Positions 1 through 7,833 of a stretch of 64,000 nt of DNA are shown here, in pieces. The first letter of the stretch is position 1. Every line of letters starts with the position of its first letter. Source of the DNA: an uncultured Cryptobacterium sp. (lineage in GTDB: Bacteria > Actinomycetota > Coriobacteriia > Coriobacteriales > Eggerthellaceae); the NCBI GenBank assembly GCA_958410215.1, contig CATYOF010000001.1:1-64000 (forward strand), in the 5' to 3' direction. The notes below the pieces were generated by a model. It was not told the origin of the DNA and did not search any database. It saw nothing but the letters and a program-made list of their open reading frames with translations. The translations under genes were made by a program, and so were the position numbers.

Positions 1-167
1 GCAATATGACGGCATATTACATCAAAGGTTCCATCCGTACTTCCATCATCTACAAATATGAATTCGCACGTATATTCAGTTTTTTCAAAGCAACGACAAG
101 CAGACCTAAAAAAGGGTCCAACGTTTTCTGCCTCGTTAAAACACGGAATGATCAAAGAAAAATCCAT
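1..167 (-). CDS. glycosyltransferase family 2 (N-terminal part, cut by window edge)
   Basis: The minus strand reads inward from an ATG at 167 and runs off the left edge, giving about 55 residues. They begin MDFSLIIPCFNEAENV and continue with FIFVDDGSTDGT. This is the usual start of a GT-A fold family 2 glycosyltransferase: a first beta strand ending in IPxxNE, then the VDDGSTD motif that helps bind the nucleotide-sugar and divalent metal. AAGGA about 10 bases upstream supports the ATG at 167; an in-frame ATG at 200 has no such site. The part seen resembles polyprenol-phosphate (DPM1-like) transferases, but the acceptor cannot be judged from the fragment. It is divergent from the deacetylase gene at 365, so both may act on cell-envelope glycans or lipids (inference). 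Confidence 0.85.
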   Translation of the reverse strand, partial: MDFSLIIPCFNEAENVGPFFRSACRCFEKTEYTCEFIFVDDGSTDGTFDVICRHI

Positions 168-303
168 GACAGCGCTTTCCTTGGAACCTTTAAAACGCAT
201 CCAATGTATCACTGTATTATTTCGAAAAGAAATATTGAAACACTCTGTTACAAAGAGGTAAGCAAGCTACCAAAAATGACTAGGAACGCATCCATTTTGT
301 TAC

Positions 304-321
304 CTTACCTCCATGTAAGGT
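304..321. promoter_or_regulatory. small inverted repeat in the divergent spacer
   Basis: CCTTAC (304-309) and GTAAGG (316-321) form a 6-bp inverted repeat with a 6-base spacer between the divergent glycosyltransferase and deacetylase genes. It could be an operator or a weak hairpin in the deacetylase leader. Nothing else stands out in 168-364. Confidence 0.25.
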
Positions 322-364
322 TCTTGTTTAACGCCTATGCTTTCAAGGGGATAAAGGAGATAAA

Positions 365-1243
365 ATGCGTATTCACGCCGATGATTTCGGCATATGCGAA
401 CAACAAGCAAAAGCCATTTTGAATTTAAGTTCTTCTCGCAACGGCAAGGGAACACTGAATTCGATTAGTATCTTTGCTAATAGCCCTTATTTCATAGATT
501 TTTGCAAGCTTATACAACCTTTTGTACAGCGAAACGAAATTGCTCTTTCTCTTCATATCAATCTTGTGGAAGGCCCATCATCCTGCGCTGATGCCAATAC
601 AATCCCCATCCTCGTTGACAAAAGAGGAATGTTCAAAAATGATTTCGCTACCTTACTTCTGCTCTCTTTGAGTCCTTACCGCAAACAGCTTTATCGCGCT
701 ATCGTTAAAGAATGCTCTGCGCAGATAAATCACTATTTAAAAGTTTTTCCTGAACAACGCACAAAACTTTCCCTTGACACCCATCAACACGTCCACGCAA
801 TACCGTTGGTCCTCGATGCTCTTCTTGCATCTGTTTCAGCATGTCAGGCTAACCTTGTCCGTATGCGTATTCCAACTGAAAACCTGTCTGTTTATAAAAA
901 TGCCGGCATTTTATCTGAAGTTTCTTGGCAAAACAGACTTAAAATCCGAGTGATCAATTTCCTTTGCAAAAAAGCGCCAGAAAAAATACCCTCCACTTGC
1001 TCAATTCCTTTATTTTGCGGAGTAGGCTTATCGGGGAAAATGTACAAAATCAATCAACTATTAATTGATGAACTGAATCATAAAGCAACCCAAGAAGGAA
1101 AGGACCTTGAATTACTCTTTCACCCTGTTTCAGTTCCGATTCACCAATGTCTTGATCCCCATAACAAACCATTTGCTCGTGCATGCGCTTCGATTGACAG
1201 AGACAAAGAAGCACAAAAACTTTTAGAGATTCGCATTACGTAG
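365..1243 (+). CDS. YdjC/ChbG-family carbohydrate deacetylase
   Basis: A 292-residue protein of the YdjC/ChbG family, metal-dependent enzymes that remove acetyl groups from N-acetylated sugars. The family's metal-site motif appears right at the start (MRIHADDFGI), followed by SLHINLVEG (about residue 60), DTHQHVHAIP (about residue 138) and a late FHPV (about residue 250). These supply the conserved Asp and His ligands. The start has a strong AAAGGAG site 5 bases upstream. Length is normal for the family. The 3' end overlaps the convergent lysR gene by 8 bases. The substrate is unknown; the divergent GT2 gene suggests a role in envelope or lipid-linked glycan processing (inference). Confidence 0.85.
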   Translation: MRIHADDFGICEQQAKAILNLSSSRNGKGTLNSISIFANSPYFIDFCKLIQPFVQRNEIALSLHINLVEGPSSCADANTIPILVDKRGMFKNDFATLLLLSLSPYRKQLYRAIVKECSAQINHYLKVFPEQRTKLSLDTHQHVHAIPLVLDALLASVSACQANLVRMRIPTENLSVYKNAGILSEVSWQNRLKIRVINFLCKKAPEKIPSTCSIPLFCGVGLSGKMYKINQLLIDELNHKATQEGKDLELLFHPVSVPIHQCLDPHNKPFARACASIDRDKEAQKLLEIRIT

Positions 1244-2213
1244 GCAAAAGATGCTGCAACTCTTCAAAAAGCTGTATAAAACGTCTTTCAAAAAAGGAAT
1301 TTCTTCTCCAAACAAAGCAAATGCTATGTCCAAGCCCTTCTTCGTTGAGCTTAATTTCTCGCAATTCGCCTTGGGTGTGACAAATGCCCTGGGCATTTGT
1401 CACATGTAATTCGCCTTGCGCTAGACGATGCGCAACTGCAGATTCGTAAGCAAACGTTATCCCTGTTCCCGCACGCACCATTTCAAGACTAAGCCCAACA
1501 CCTTTAACTTCGATTACTCGTTTAAAACTTTCGGGCACAAGATTGTTCCGCGCTAAGCAAGCTTCCAATACGGCACGTGATCCTGATCCTGGCTCACGAA
1601 TAATAAGCGTATTTTCCAGAAGATCGCGAAAACGCAAAGGAGTATTATTTACAGCAAGAACGCCGCTAGCTACTTCAGAAGTACCAATAGCAACGTTACT
1701 CTCACAAGCGCAGACACACTTCATCTGCTCATAGGACCATTCACGAAAGCTATATTTAGACGAATCAAAGATACCTTCAACTAGCGCACAATCAATAAGT
1801 CCCTTATCAAGATCTGAGAGTAAATCTGCCGTATCCGCCATAACAACACGCACCTGAACTAAAGGATGATCACTGCACCAGCGCGCCAACGGACGTGCAA
1901 GTATAAATTCTCCTGCGGTAAGCGTTGCTCCAATAACAAGTTTACTTGCCCCCGAATTAAGGGATGATACGTCTTGCTTTAGCAGATTTTCATCGTTTCT
2001 TTGAGAACGCAGTACTTCTGCTACTTCTTTTCCTGCATCAGTTAAAACCAGAGTTCGCCCTTTTCGGGTAAAAAGCGCTGTTTCATATTGTTTTTCTAAC
2101 CAAGCGATATGTTGTGAAACCGCAGGCTGAGTGATATTAAGACGAGCTGCAGTGTGGGTATAGTTCAAGGTTTCACATACATCCAGAAACGTATCAACAC
2201 GCCAATCTAACAT
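1236..2213 (-). CDS. LysR-family transcriptional regulator
   Basis: A 325-residue LysR-type regulator. Residues about 1-60 form the winged helix-turn-helix (TAARLNITQPAVSQHIAWLE), and the remainder is a periplasmic-binding-protein-like effector domain. AAGGA lies 6 bases before the ATG. The gene is divergent from the TDT transporter at 2312, the classic arrangement in which a LysR protein controls its neighbour and itself. Two palindromes with LysR T-N11-A spacing lie in the shared spacer, one of them over this start codon and its ribosome-binding site. The effector is unknown, perhaps a substrate of the transporter (inference). Confidence 0.9.
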   Translation of the reverse strand: MLDWRVDTFLDVCETLNYTHTAARLNITQPAVSQHIAWLEKQYETALFTRKGRTLVLTDAGKEVAEVLRSQRNDENLLKQDVSSLNSGASKLVIGATLTAGEFILARPLARWCSDHPLVQVRVVMADTADLLSDLDKGLIDCALVEGIFDSSKYSFREWSYEQMKCVCACESNVAIGTSEVASGVLAVNNTPLRFRDLLENTLIIREPGSGSRAVLEACLARNNLVPESFKRVIEVKGVGLSLEMVRAGTGITFAYESAVAHRLAQGELHVTNAQGICHTQGELREIKLNEEGLGHSICFVWRRNSFFERRFIQLFEELQHLLPT

Positions 2214-2227
2214 AAGAAATCCTTATG
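2211..2227. promoter_or_regulatory. LysR-type operator candidate overlapping lysR start
   Basis: CATAAG-AAATC-CTTATG is a perfect 6-bp inverted repeat with T2213-N11-A2225 spacing, as in LysR-binding sites. It covers the lysR start codon and Shine-Dalgarno, so occupancy could repress the regulator's own gene (inference). Confidence 0.5.
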
Positions 2228-2233
2228 GCATTC

Positions 2234-2257
2234 AAAATAATCATTAGACATTATTTT
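2234..2257. promoter_or_regulatory. second LysR-type operator candidate
   Basis: AAAATAAT (2234-2241) and ATTATTTT (2250-2257) form a perfect 8-bp inverted repeat around an 8-base spacer. T2238-N11-A2250 fits the LysR consensus. It sits about 55-78 bases before the TDT transporter start, where an activator would bind. Confidence 0.55.
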
Positions 2258-2311
2258 ACTTCAAAGCCTTCATACTGTTTAACTAAATAAACTAAAGAAA
2301 GGCTTCCTTTA

Positions 2312-3274
2312 ATGATTCGCACCTTTATCAAAGACATACCTGTACCTACCGCTGGACTTGCCCTCGGCGTTGTTGCAACAGGCAAACTTATTGGACCTTA
2401 TATTCCTGGCATAGAAGCAGTCTGTGTAACAATATGTGCAATCCTTATAGCGCTGGTAACTATAAAAGCTCTCGTATGTCGCAAGGCACTAGCTGCCGAT
2501 CTCCACCAACCGGTACAAGCAGCGGTTTTTGGAACCTTCTTTATGACGTATATGCAGTTATCCACATATCTGGCGTTATTTTCGCTTCCTATTGGTCGTA
2601 TTGTTTGGTTTGGTGCCGTACTTGGTCAATTTATTCTCATGGCTTGGTTTACTAAAGAACGCATTCTGGAATTTAAATTGGGTGATGTATTTGCCACGTG
2701 GTTTGTTTGCTATGTGGGCATTATCGTTGGATCGGTAACCAGCCCTACCCTTGAGCTAACAGGAATCGGACAGGGGCTTTTCTGGTTTGGGTTTGTTGCT
2801 TACCTAGTGCTTCTGTTTTTGGTTACCGCTCGCCATGCAAAGCTTTCTTTAACAGCAGGAGCCGCACCAACATTCTGTATCTATGCAGCTCCTATGAGTC
2901 TTTCTTTGGCTGGATACTTGGCCGTTTACAACAGCCCAAACATACTATTTGTTGCAGTGCTTGAAGTTCTGGCGCAACTTTTGTTCCTAGTAGTACTTAC
3001 CCAACTTCCCAAGTTTTTACGCGGTGGATTCTTCCCTAGCTATGCGGCAATGACCTTCCCTTTTGTTATTACCGCAACTGCGCTGGGTAACGCATTGGCC
3101 GCATTGAGCACTCAAAGACTGCAGCTTCCCTGGATTTGCCATATCCTGTTCTATGGCGAAACGATATTTGCTGGTCTTATGACCTTATTTGTTTTGGGGT
3201 GCTTTGTGCGCTTCTTCTTTCAGAAAGCCAAAGCACTTCATACCACCAAAATTACTCAAGCAAAAGCAGCCTAA
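2312..3274 (+). CDS. TDT-family transporter (tellurite-resistance/dicarboxylate type)
   Basis: A 320-residue integral membrane protein with about ten hydrophobic segments. The opening PVPTAGLALGVVATGKL resembles the PxPxxGLALG start of the TDT family, which includes tellurite-resistance protein TehA, malate transporters and SLAC1-like anion channels. Later segments such as SVTSPTLELTGIGQ and YAAPMSLSLAGYLAV also fit the family. The substrate cannot be read from sequence; weak acid anions or dicarboxylates are the family norm. AAAGAAAGG lies upstream of the ATG. Its divergent LysR partner and the operator-like palindromes suggest induced expression. The gene ends about 90 bases from the convergent hydrolase gene, with no clear terminator between them. 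Confidence 0.85.
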   Translation: MIRTFIKDIPVPTAGLALGVVATGKLIGPYIPGIEAVCVTICAILIALVTIKALVCRKALAADLHQPVQAAVFGTFFMTYMQLSTYLALFSLPIGRIVWFGAVLGQFILMAWFTKERILEFKLGDVFATWFVCYVGIIVGSVTSPTLELTGIGQGLFWFGFVAYLVLLFLVTARHAKLSLTAGAAPTFCIYAAPMSLSLAGYLAVYNSPNILFVAVLEVLAQLLFLVVLTQLPKFLRGGFFPSYAAMTFPFVITATALGNALAALSTQRLQLPWICHILFYGETIFAGLMTLFVLGCFVRFFFQKAKALHTTKITQAKAA

Positions 3275-3366
3275 CACAACGACAAGCAGTCACACTTAAG
3301 CGCCACGGTAAATTAACCACGTTTGAGTAGCCACCCTTCCTTAAAAGCACTTCCTCAGAACACTTC

Positions 3367-4389
3367 TTAGCGCAAAGGAACTATTTCGTACTGATCAGGC
3401 AATTCACCTGCTGTAACCAAATGTGCCGTATAGGCCATATTCTGCGCTAACAAAGCGCGACGACCAAAAATAAGCCTGTCTTCCCAAGGAGTACGTTTTC
3501 CTTCATGGGTTGAATAATAAGAAAGTTTGCCCACATCACTGCACTCAGGATAATCAAGACACACTTTCTTAAATGAAGCAAGCTGCCTGTGATAGTGATC
3601 AATCACCTTTGCACAGCGCGCCGACAAATTACTACCCTCTTCACCATGGCCGCACAAGACAAGATCAGCATCCAAAGTTTCAAGACGTTCAAGGGTTGAA
3701 AGCATAATACCCAGCTGATCTTCATTTTCCGATTCCATCATGATAGGCGGATTCATGCTATACAAAACCTGATCGCCTGCCACAAGAAGTTTCTTTTGTT
3801 CGTCATAAAGGCACACATGATGCAGATCGTGACCAGGCGTTTCTAATACCATAAGCTCATAGGTACCAACTTTAATAACGTCACCTTCATGGACAGTCGT
3901 AAGAGGTATATCTTTTTCTCCATTGATGGTCATAGGCTGCCAATAAGCAGGATCATATTCATCTCCCACTTCAAAAAACTCACTGGTGCGTCGCTCAATT
4001 TCGCCCAATTCGCGCGCCGCCATTACAGGAGTTCCATGATCTTTCGTGGATTGCACCCCTGCATACACCGTCATCCCTGGCCGCCAAATTTGATCAAGTC
4101 CCGCACAGTGATCCCAATGAAAATGCGTAATGAATACATCAACGCTTTCCCAAGAAATGCCTAAGGATGCCAAGGCTTCATCGAATGTTTCTTTAGTAAG
4201 AGACGTGTTACAGCCTGAATCCACGATAAGCGAACGGCCCTTGTCGTGGATACCATCAGCCTTGAAAATATAAGAATTGGTAGATCCTATTGCCAAAGGT
4301 GTAGGCAAATCAACCGCAAACACCCCTGGAGAAACTTCCATAAGTTGAGTTCTTCCAGAAAACCTATAGGGCATGACTTCCTCTGGCAT
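3367..4389 (-). CDS. MBL-fold metallo-hydrolase
   Basis: A 340-residue metallo-beta-lactamase-fold hydrolase. The metal-binding motif THFHWDHCAG (HxHxDH) is clear, followed by a downstream GHD (ETPGHDLHHV), an Asp in VAGDQVL and a later CGHGEEG. These provide the ligands for a two-metal site. I chose the ATG at 4389 because a GGGGG site stands 7 bases before it; the reading frame is open back to an ATG at 4455, but those 22 residues have no such support. A C-terminal helical extension of about 90 residues is typical of the glyoxalase-II-like and LACTB2-like groups. The substrate is unknown. It is monocistronic, with a 183-base upstream spacer before the thiamine operon. Confidence 0.8.
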   Translation of the reverse strand: MPEEVMPYRFSGRTQLMEVSPGVFAVDLPTPLAIGSTNSYIFKADGIHDKGRSLIVDSGCNTSLTKETFDEALASLGISWESVDVFITHFHWDHCAGLDQIWRPGMTVYAGVQSTKDHGTPVMAARELGEIERRTSEFFEVGDEYDPAYWQPMTINGEKDIPLTTVHEGDVIKVGTYELMVLETPGHDLHHVCLYDEQKKLLVAGDQVLYSMNPPIMMESENEDQLGIMLSTLERLETLDADLVLCGHGEEGSNLSARCAKVIDHYHRQLASFKKVCLDYPECSDVGKLSYYSTHEGKRTPWEDRLIFGRRALLAQNMAYTAHLVTAGELPDQYEIVPLR

Positions 4390-4572
4390 AACAATTCCCC
4401 CTTTTTGAAGAACTAACCTAGTTATATTGCCGTTTTTTAACAACACTATCTGCAAGTCCCTCTATTGCTCAGAGCTCAATTTGCTTCTCACATAAACTCC
4501 CCGTGCTTTGACTATAGTCCTAACCTGCACCATACGTTAAGTATTAAAACAAATAGTTACCTTTCGTTTACA

Positions 4573-5262
4573 TTAAGCCTGATTCCATGCTGCTACTAAT
4601 GCATGAGCCGCTTCGTAAGGATTATCCGCCGAACATACCGCAGAGACTACAAAAAAGCCATCTACCCCTGTACTTTTCACCAGCGGTATATCAATCAATT
4701 TTACGCCGCCACCCACCACAATAGGCACCGGACTCGCCTGAGCTAATTCACGCAAGTCATCAATGCTTTTCGTAATGATGGTACCATCGGCGCTGCGTCC
4801 ACAGTCTTTTTTAGTGGGTGTTTCATGCAAAGGTCCCACTCCCAAATAATCGACAAGGCTCATGTCGGCAGTTTTTACATACTCCAGCATTTCGTCTGCG
4901 CGTGCCGAAAGACCAACGACCGCATCAGGCCCCAGTAGTTTTCGGCACACTTCAACAGGAATATCGGTTTGTCCAACATGAATACCATCCACCTTTACTC
5001 CCGCTTCGCGAGCAGCTAGCACCACATCTAAGCGGTCATCAACCAGAAGCGCTACCGAATCGCTCTTTCCTACTTCCGAAATTACCTGCGCCGCCTGCGC
5101 GGTGTATTCAATCAAGTCACGTGCCGAACATTCCTTCGATCGAATTTGTACACAGGTGAAGCCCGCCCTTAGCGCTTGACGAATAATATCTGCCACAGGC
5201 CTTCCAAGAGTATTTTCCGGTCCTATTACCAAATAAGCAGAAATATCTAATGCGTCTCTCAC
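4573..5262 (-). CDS. thiE: thiamine-phosphate synthase
   Basis: A 229-residue (beta/alpha)8 enzyme that joins HMP-pyrophosphate and thiazole phosphate to make thiamine monophosphate. Family signatures are VQIRSKE (pyrophosphate-binding region, about residue 38), LLVDDRLDV, GIHVGQTDI, VGLSAR, DYLGVGPLHETPTKKD and the closing VVGGGVKL. The start is a GTG at 5262 with AGAGG 6 bases upstream. It is the last gene of the thiM operon, after a 161-base spacer holding a structured element. No thiC, thiD or thiG is seen nearby, so HMP and thiazole precursors are made elsewhere or salvaged; with ThiM this is a salvage-type set. Confidence 0.93.
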   Translation of the reverse strand: MRDALDISAYLVIGPENTLGRPVADIIRQALRAGFTCVQIRSKECSARDLIEYTAQAAQVISEVGKSDSVALLVDDRLDVVLAAREAGVKVDGIHVGQTDIPVEVCRKLLGPDAVVGLSARADEMLEYVKTADMSLVDYLGVGPLHETPTKKDCGRSADGTIITKSIDDLRELAQASPVPIVVGGGVKLIDIPLVKSTGVDGFFVVSAVCSADNPYEAAHALVAAWNQA

Positions 5263-5314
5263 AAGAAACCTCTTTTCACACCCTTTAAACCTTTGTGTCG
5301 TATAGAGAAATAAG

Positions 5315-5411
5315 GGGGTTAAACATTTTGCGGCTTCGCGTTTTTATGTGTCGCAACGTTGTGCTTTTACCTTACGGTTCAAACTTTTACAACGAATTTT
5401 TGTTTAACCCC
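5315..5411 (-). ncRNA. structured intergenic element within the thiamine operon
   Basis: In the spacer between the thiamine-binding protein gene and thiE, GGGGTTAAACA (5315-5325) and TGTTTAACCCC (5401-5411) form a perfect 11-bp stem closing about 75 bases. Inside, in minus-strand RNA sense, are a small hairpin ACC-GTAA-GGT with a GNRA-type tetraloop and a GCG-AAGC-CGC hairpin. This looks like a multi-branched RNA about 50 bases before the thiE start. It is not a second TPP aptamer: the CUGAGA and ACCCUUUGAACCUGA elements are missing. It may be a processing site, attenuator or unknown cis-regulator. Confidence 0.4.
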
Positions 5412-5423
5412 GCTGCCCAAAAA

Positions 5424-5732
5424 CTACAACTCTTGATGTGCAAGAATGGCGTCCACTGCAGCAACTTTTTTATGCATCATATCTTCATGACCTGGGCGAA
5501 CATCAGCCTTCAAGATAACTTCGGTTCGAATTCCCTTTTCTGCAAGCACAAAGGTAGCTTCTTTAACTACCCGCATTACCTCATCCCATTCACCTTCAAT
5601 TTCGGTAAACATAGAATGAGTTTCGCTTGGCAAACCGGAATTACGAATAACCTTTACCACTTCAGCAACATATTCGGCCAATTCATCTCCCACACCAAAA
5701 GGAGCAATAGCTACTGCAACAAGGGTGTTCAT
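5424..5732 (-). CDS. thiamine-binding protein, MTH1187/YkoF-type
   Basis: A 102-residue protein of the MTH1187 (YqgV-like) thiamine-binding family, a small ferredoxin-like fold. Visible family features are AIAPFGVGDELAEYVAEV near the start, the central HSMFTEIEGEWDEVM and the Lys/Asp-rich strand VILKADVRPG. The family is linked with thiamine or HMP handling and is commonly found under TPP riboswitches. Its start is 5 bases after the thiM stop, so the two are translationally coupled. Position between thiM and thiE, downstream of the TPP riboswitch, supports the assignment. Its exact biochemical role is not established. Confidence 0.85.
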   Translation of the reverse strand: MNTLVAVAIAPFGVGDELAEYVAEVVKVIRNSGLPSETHSMFTEIEGEWDEVMRVVKEATFVLAEKGIRTEVILKADVRPGHEDMMHKKVAAVDAILAHQEL

Positions 5733-5737
5733 ATCTT

Positions 5738-6580
5738 TTAAGCCTCTTCCAACTCAAAGGGGTTTTCCGCAATTTCTTCAGGTGACACTTTGTATAGCTC
5801 ATCTATAAATGCCACTTTAAAACTGGCAGGAGCGCTAGCAAGTTCCTCTGCGTGCCTACCTGCTTTATTGTAATGCGCCACGCCTGCCAACGCTGCGGTA
5901 AAAGGATCAGCAACGCAAGCATATACTGCCAACACGCCCCCTTGGGAACAACCAAAACCAGTCACCTTCGACATAAGAGAAGATCCTCCATGAGAATATG
6001 CCACTACACTACCATCGGTCACAAGATCAACTTCGCCCGAAACTGCAACAGCGCCACCCGTATAACGCGCAAGGGCAACAGCTGCATCGCGCGCTGAAGC
6101 AACCTCATCAGTACTATCCACCCCGCGCGCACGAGAAAGATCTTCTGCTGTGCCAGCTACATCCCACAAACCAGCAAGAGCAATAATTTCTGAAGCATTA
6201 CCACGAATAATGGTGGGCTTATATTGTTTCACCTCAAGCAGGAGATCACTGCGCTGCTTACCAATACCAATACCAACTGGATCTATAACCCAAGGCTTAC
6301 CTGCATTAAAGGCTGCTGCTGCGGTTCGAGGAATAGTTTCGGTATAGATAGGAAATTGTGTTCCCATATTGAGATATACCGCACCTCCCGCTGCGACTAA
6401 ACATTCGCCTTCGTCAGGCAAATACACCATAGCAGCAGATCCTCCTACCGCCAGCTGCGCATTTGCCACAAAATCGATCGTTACCGTATTGGTTACCGAT
6501 CCTGCCATAGGATTAGTAGCACGAACTTCTTTTACTGCTTTAATAATGTTTTGCTTAATTTGTTCGGATTCAATCACCAT
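5738..6580 (-). CDS. thiM: hydroxyethylthiazole kinase
   Basis: A 280-residue kinase that phosphorylates 4-methyl-5-(2-hydroxyethyl)thiazole for thiamine salvage. ThiM signatures include TNTVTIDFVANAQLAVGGSAAM near the N-terminus, PWVIDPVGIG (about residue 95), IIRGNASEI, and the anion-hole/catalytic region KVTGFGCSQGG. The usual ThiM motif is GTGC with a catalytic Cys; here it reads GFGCSQGG, keeping the Cys. The frame is open back to 6646, but that ATG lies inside the riboswitch terminator hairpin. AAAGGAGG stands just before the ATG at 6580 and 5 bases before a GTG at 6577, so either could initiate. First gene of the TPP-controlled operon. Confidence 0.9.
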   Translation of the reverse strand: MVIESEQIKQNIIKAVKEVRATNPMAGSVTNTVTIDFVANAQLAVGGSAAMVYLPDEGECLVAAGGAVYLNMGTQFPIYTETIPRTAAAAFNAGKPWVIDPVGIGIGKQRSDLLLEVKQYKPTIIRGNASEIIALAGLWDVAGTAEDLSRARGVDSTDEVASARDAAVALARYTGGAVAVSGEVDLVTDGSVVAYSHGGSSLMSKVTGFGCSQGGVLAVYACVADPFTAALAGVAHYNKAGRHAEELASAPASFKVAFIDELYKVSPEEIAENPFELEEA

Positions 6581-6624
6581 GTCCTCCTTTATGCCGAACG
6601 ATTCTTTCAGTTCCATGCTGCGAC

Positions 6625-6660
6625 CCAAACAAAAGGAGCGCTGCATAGACAGCGCTCCTT
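6625..6660 (-). terminator. riboswitch-controlled terminator in thiM leader
   Basis: AAGGAGCGCTG and CAGCGCTCCTT (arms 6650-6660 and 6633-6643, loop 6 bases) form a perfect 11-bp stem followed on the minus strand by TTTTGTTTG. It lies directly after the TPP aptamer and before the thiM start. Premature termination when TPP is bound is the expected mechanism. Confidence 0.85.
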
Positions 6661-6674
6661 AGCTAACCTAAGAA

Positions 6675-6781
6675 ATTGCTCCCTACGCCAGTACTAACTG
6701 TCAGGTTCAAAGGGTTAAGCTTAAGCTTTCTCAGCCATTGATTCGCGCAAACATTTATACACGCTCCGCCGGCACCCCTGC
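6675..6781 (-). promoter_or_regulatory. TPP riboswitch (THI-box)
   Basis: Read on the minus strand, the element has the canonical blocks: GGGGTGCC near 6778, GGCTGAGA near 6734-6727, ACCCTTTGAACCTGA at about 6715-6701, and a closing GGGAGCA near 6684-6678. These are the conserved pyrimidine- and pyrophosphate-sensing helices of the TPP aptamer. It precedes thiM, the MTH1187-type gene and thiE. A terminator hairpin follows at 6633-6660, and the short hairpin CTTAG-GTTAG-CTAAG between them could take part in switching. Confidence 0.95.
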
Positions 6782-6942
6782 ATGTATGTACACCTAACGT
6801 ATAGGTGTGTGCTGGTTATAAGTATAGTCTTCAAGAAAGGTGATGCACCTTCTTTTCGAGTTATTTCGATATTTGTAACGCTCTTTGGTATAGAAGGTTG
6901 GCATAAGAGGCGCACTTCGATAAACACCATGAAAACGTTTGC

Positions 6943-6948
6943 TAGAAT
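6943..6948 (+). promoter_or_regulatory. extended -10 promoter candidate for DUF554 gene
   Basis: TGC-TAGAAT matches an extended -10 box about 50 bases before the ATG at 7000. No convincing -35 is seen, as is common for extended -10 promoters. The rest of 6782-6999 shows nothing further that I can name. Confidence 0.4.
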
Positions 6949-6999
6949 AGAACGCACGCGTAAACCCTCAATGATTCCTACAGAAAGGAGCATCATTTC

Positions 7000-7701
7000 A
7001 TGATAGGAACCATCATTAATGCGTGCGCCATTCTGGTAGGAAGTTCTATTGGAAGCATTATCAAACGAGGGCTTAAACCTAAATATCAAGAAGCAATTTT
7101 TACTGCATTAGGTGTTGCCACTATTGGTCTAGGTCTTAATGCAGCACTTCAAAATATGCCAAACAGCAACTATCCGGTCTTATTTATCGTAAGCATGGCA
7201 TTAGGCGCCGTAATTGGTACCGCACTTAATCTGGAAGAACGCTTCAAAAAGGCTGTATCCAGGCGAGCAAAAAACGGCACCGAATTTGCTCGCGGTCTTT
7301 CTACTGCCATTATGCTTTTCTGCGTGGGAACGCTTTCTATATTAGGGCCTATCAACAGTGCGCTCTATGGCGATGAAACCTTTCTTCTAACCAATGCCAC
7401 ACTTGATTTTGTTTCATCTATTGTTCTTGCTGCCACCTTTGGTATTGGTATTGCCCTTGCTGCAGTGGTGCTGTTTTGCTGGCAGGGTGCCATCTTTTTG
7501 TTGGCAAGCTTTTTAGCTCCCTACATGAGTGGTGGCCTTATGACAGAAATAGGTATTGTGGGTGGTTTGCTTATTTTAGCCACCGGTATCAATCTCTTAA
7601 AAATTAAAGAAATACCCACAATGAATTTACTGCCGGCACTTTTTGTACCACCTTTGTGGTTCGCTTTGCTGTCGCTTTTGCAGAGTGCGGGAATTATGTA
7701 A
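7000..7701 (+). CDS. DUF554 family membrane protein (YdfK/YqgA-like)
   Basis: A 233-residue multi-pass membrane protein of the DUF554 family. It begins MIGTIINACAILVGSSIG, close to the standard start of the family, and has a central CVGTLSILGPINSALYGD segment that is highly typical. About six to seven hydrophobic segments are visible, with a short charged loop (LEERFKKAVSRRAKN) in the middle. Function is unknown for the family; a transport role has been suggested only by its topology. The AAAGGAG site lies 9 bases before the ATG. The gene appears monocistronic and converges on the SMR pair across a 118-base spacer that holds short direct repeats. Confidence 0.88.
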   Translation: MIGTIINACAILVGSSIGSIIKRGLKPKYQEAIFTALGVATIGLGLNAALQNMPNSNYPVLFIVSMALGAVIGTALNLEERFKKAVSRRAKNGTEFARGLSTAIMLFCVGTLSILGPINSALYGDETFLLTNATLDFVSSIVLAATFGIGIALAAVVLFCWQGAIFLLASFLAPYMSGGLMTEIGIVGGLLILATGINLLKIKEIPTMNLLPALFVPPLWFALLSLLQSAGIM

Positions 7702-7760
7702 CTTCCGCACTTCAAACTTGTGCCATTCGCTTTTTCTTCGCTGCTCCACGGGCACAGTAC

Positions 7761-7833
7761 ACCCTATGCGCTCCACTCGCTCGGCCACCCTATGCGTTGC
7801 TCTGAGCGTTTTGCACGCCTTATACCCTCTGCG
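7761..7833. repeat. short direct repeats around the end of the SMR gene
   Basis: ACCCTATGCG occurs at 7761-7770 and 7787-7796, and a variant ACCCTCTGCG lies at 7824-7833 just inside the SMR coding region next to its stop codon. On the minus strand each reads CGCAxAGGGT. The two outer copies therefore repeat the last codons of the upstream gene beyond its stop. Confidence 0.55.

Noticed and set aside
5295..5741. 148-residue plus-strand frame opposite the thiamine-binding gene
   Set aside because: It overlaps a recognised family gene on the other strand and the structured spacer.
6721..7089. 122-residue minus-strand frame across the TPP riboswitch
   Set aside because: It overlaps the aptamer and the DUF554 gene start; no ribosome site.
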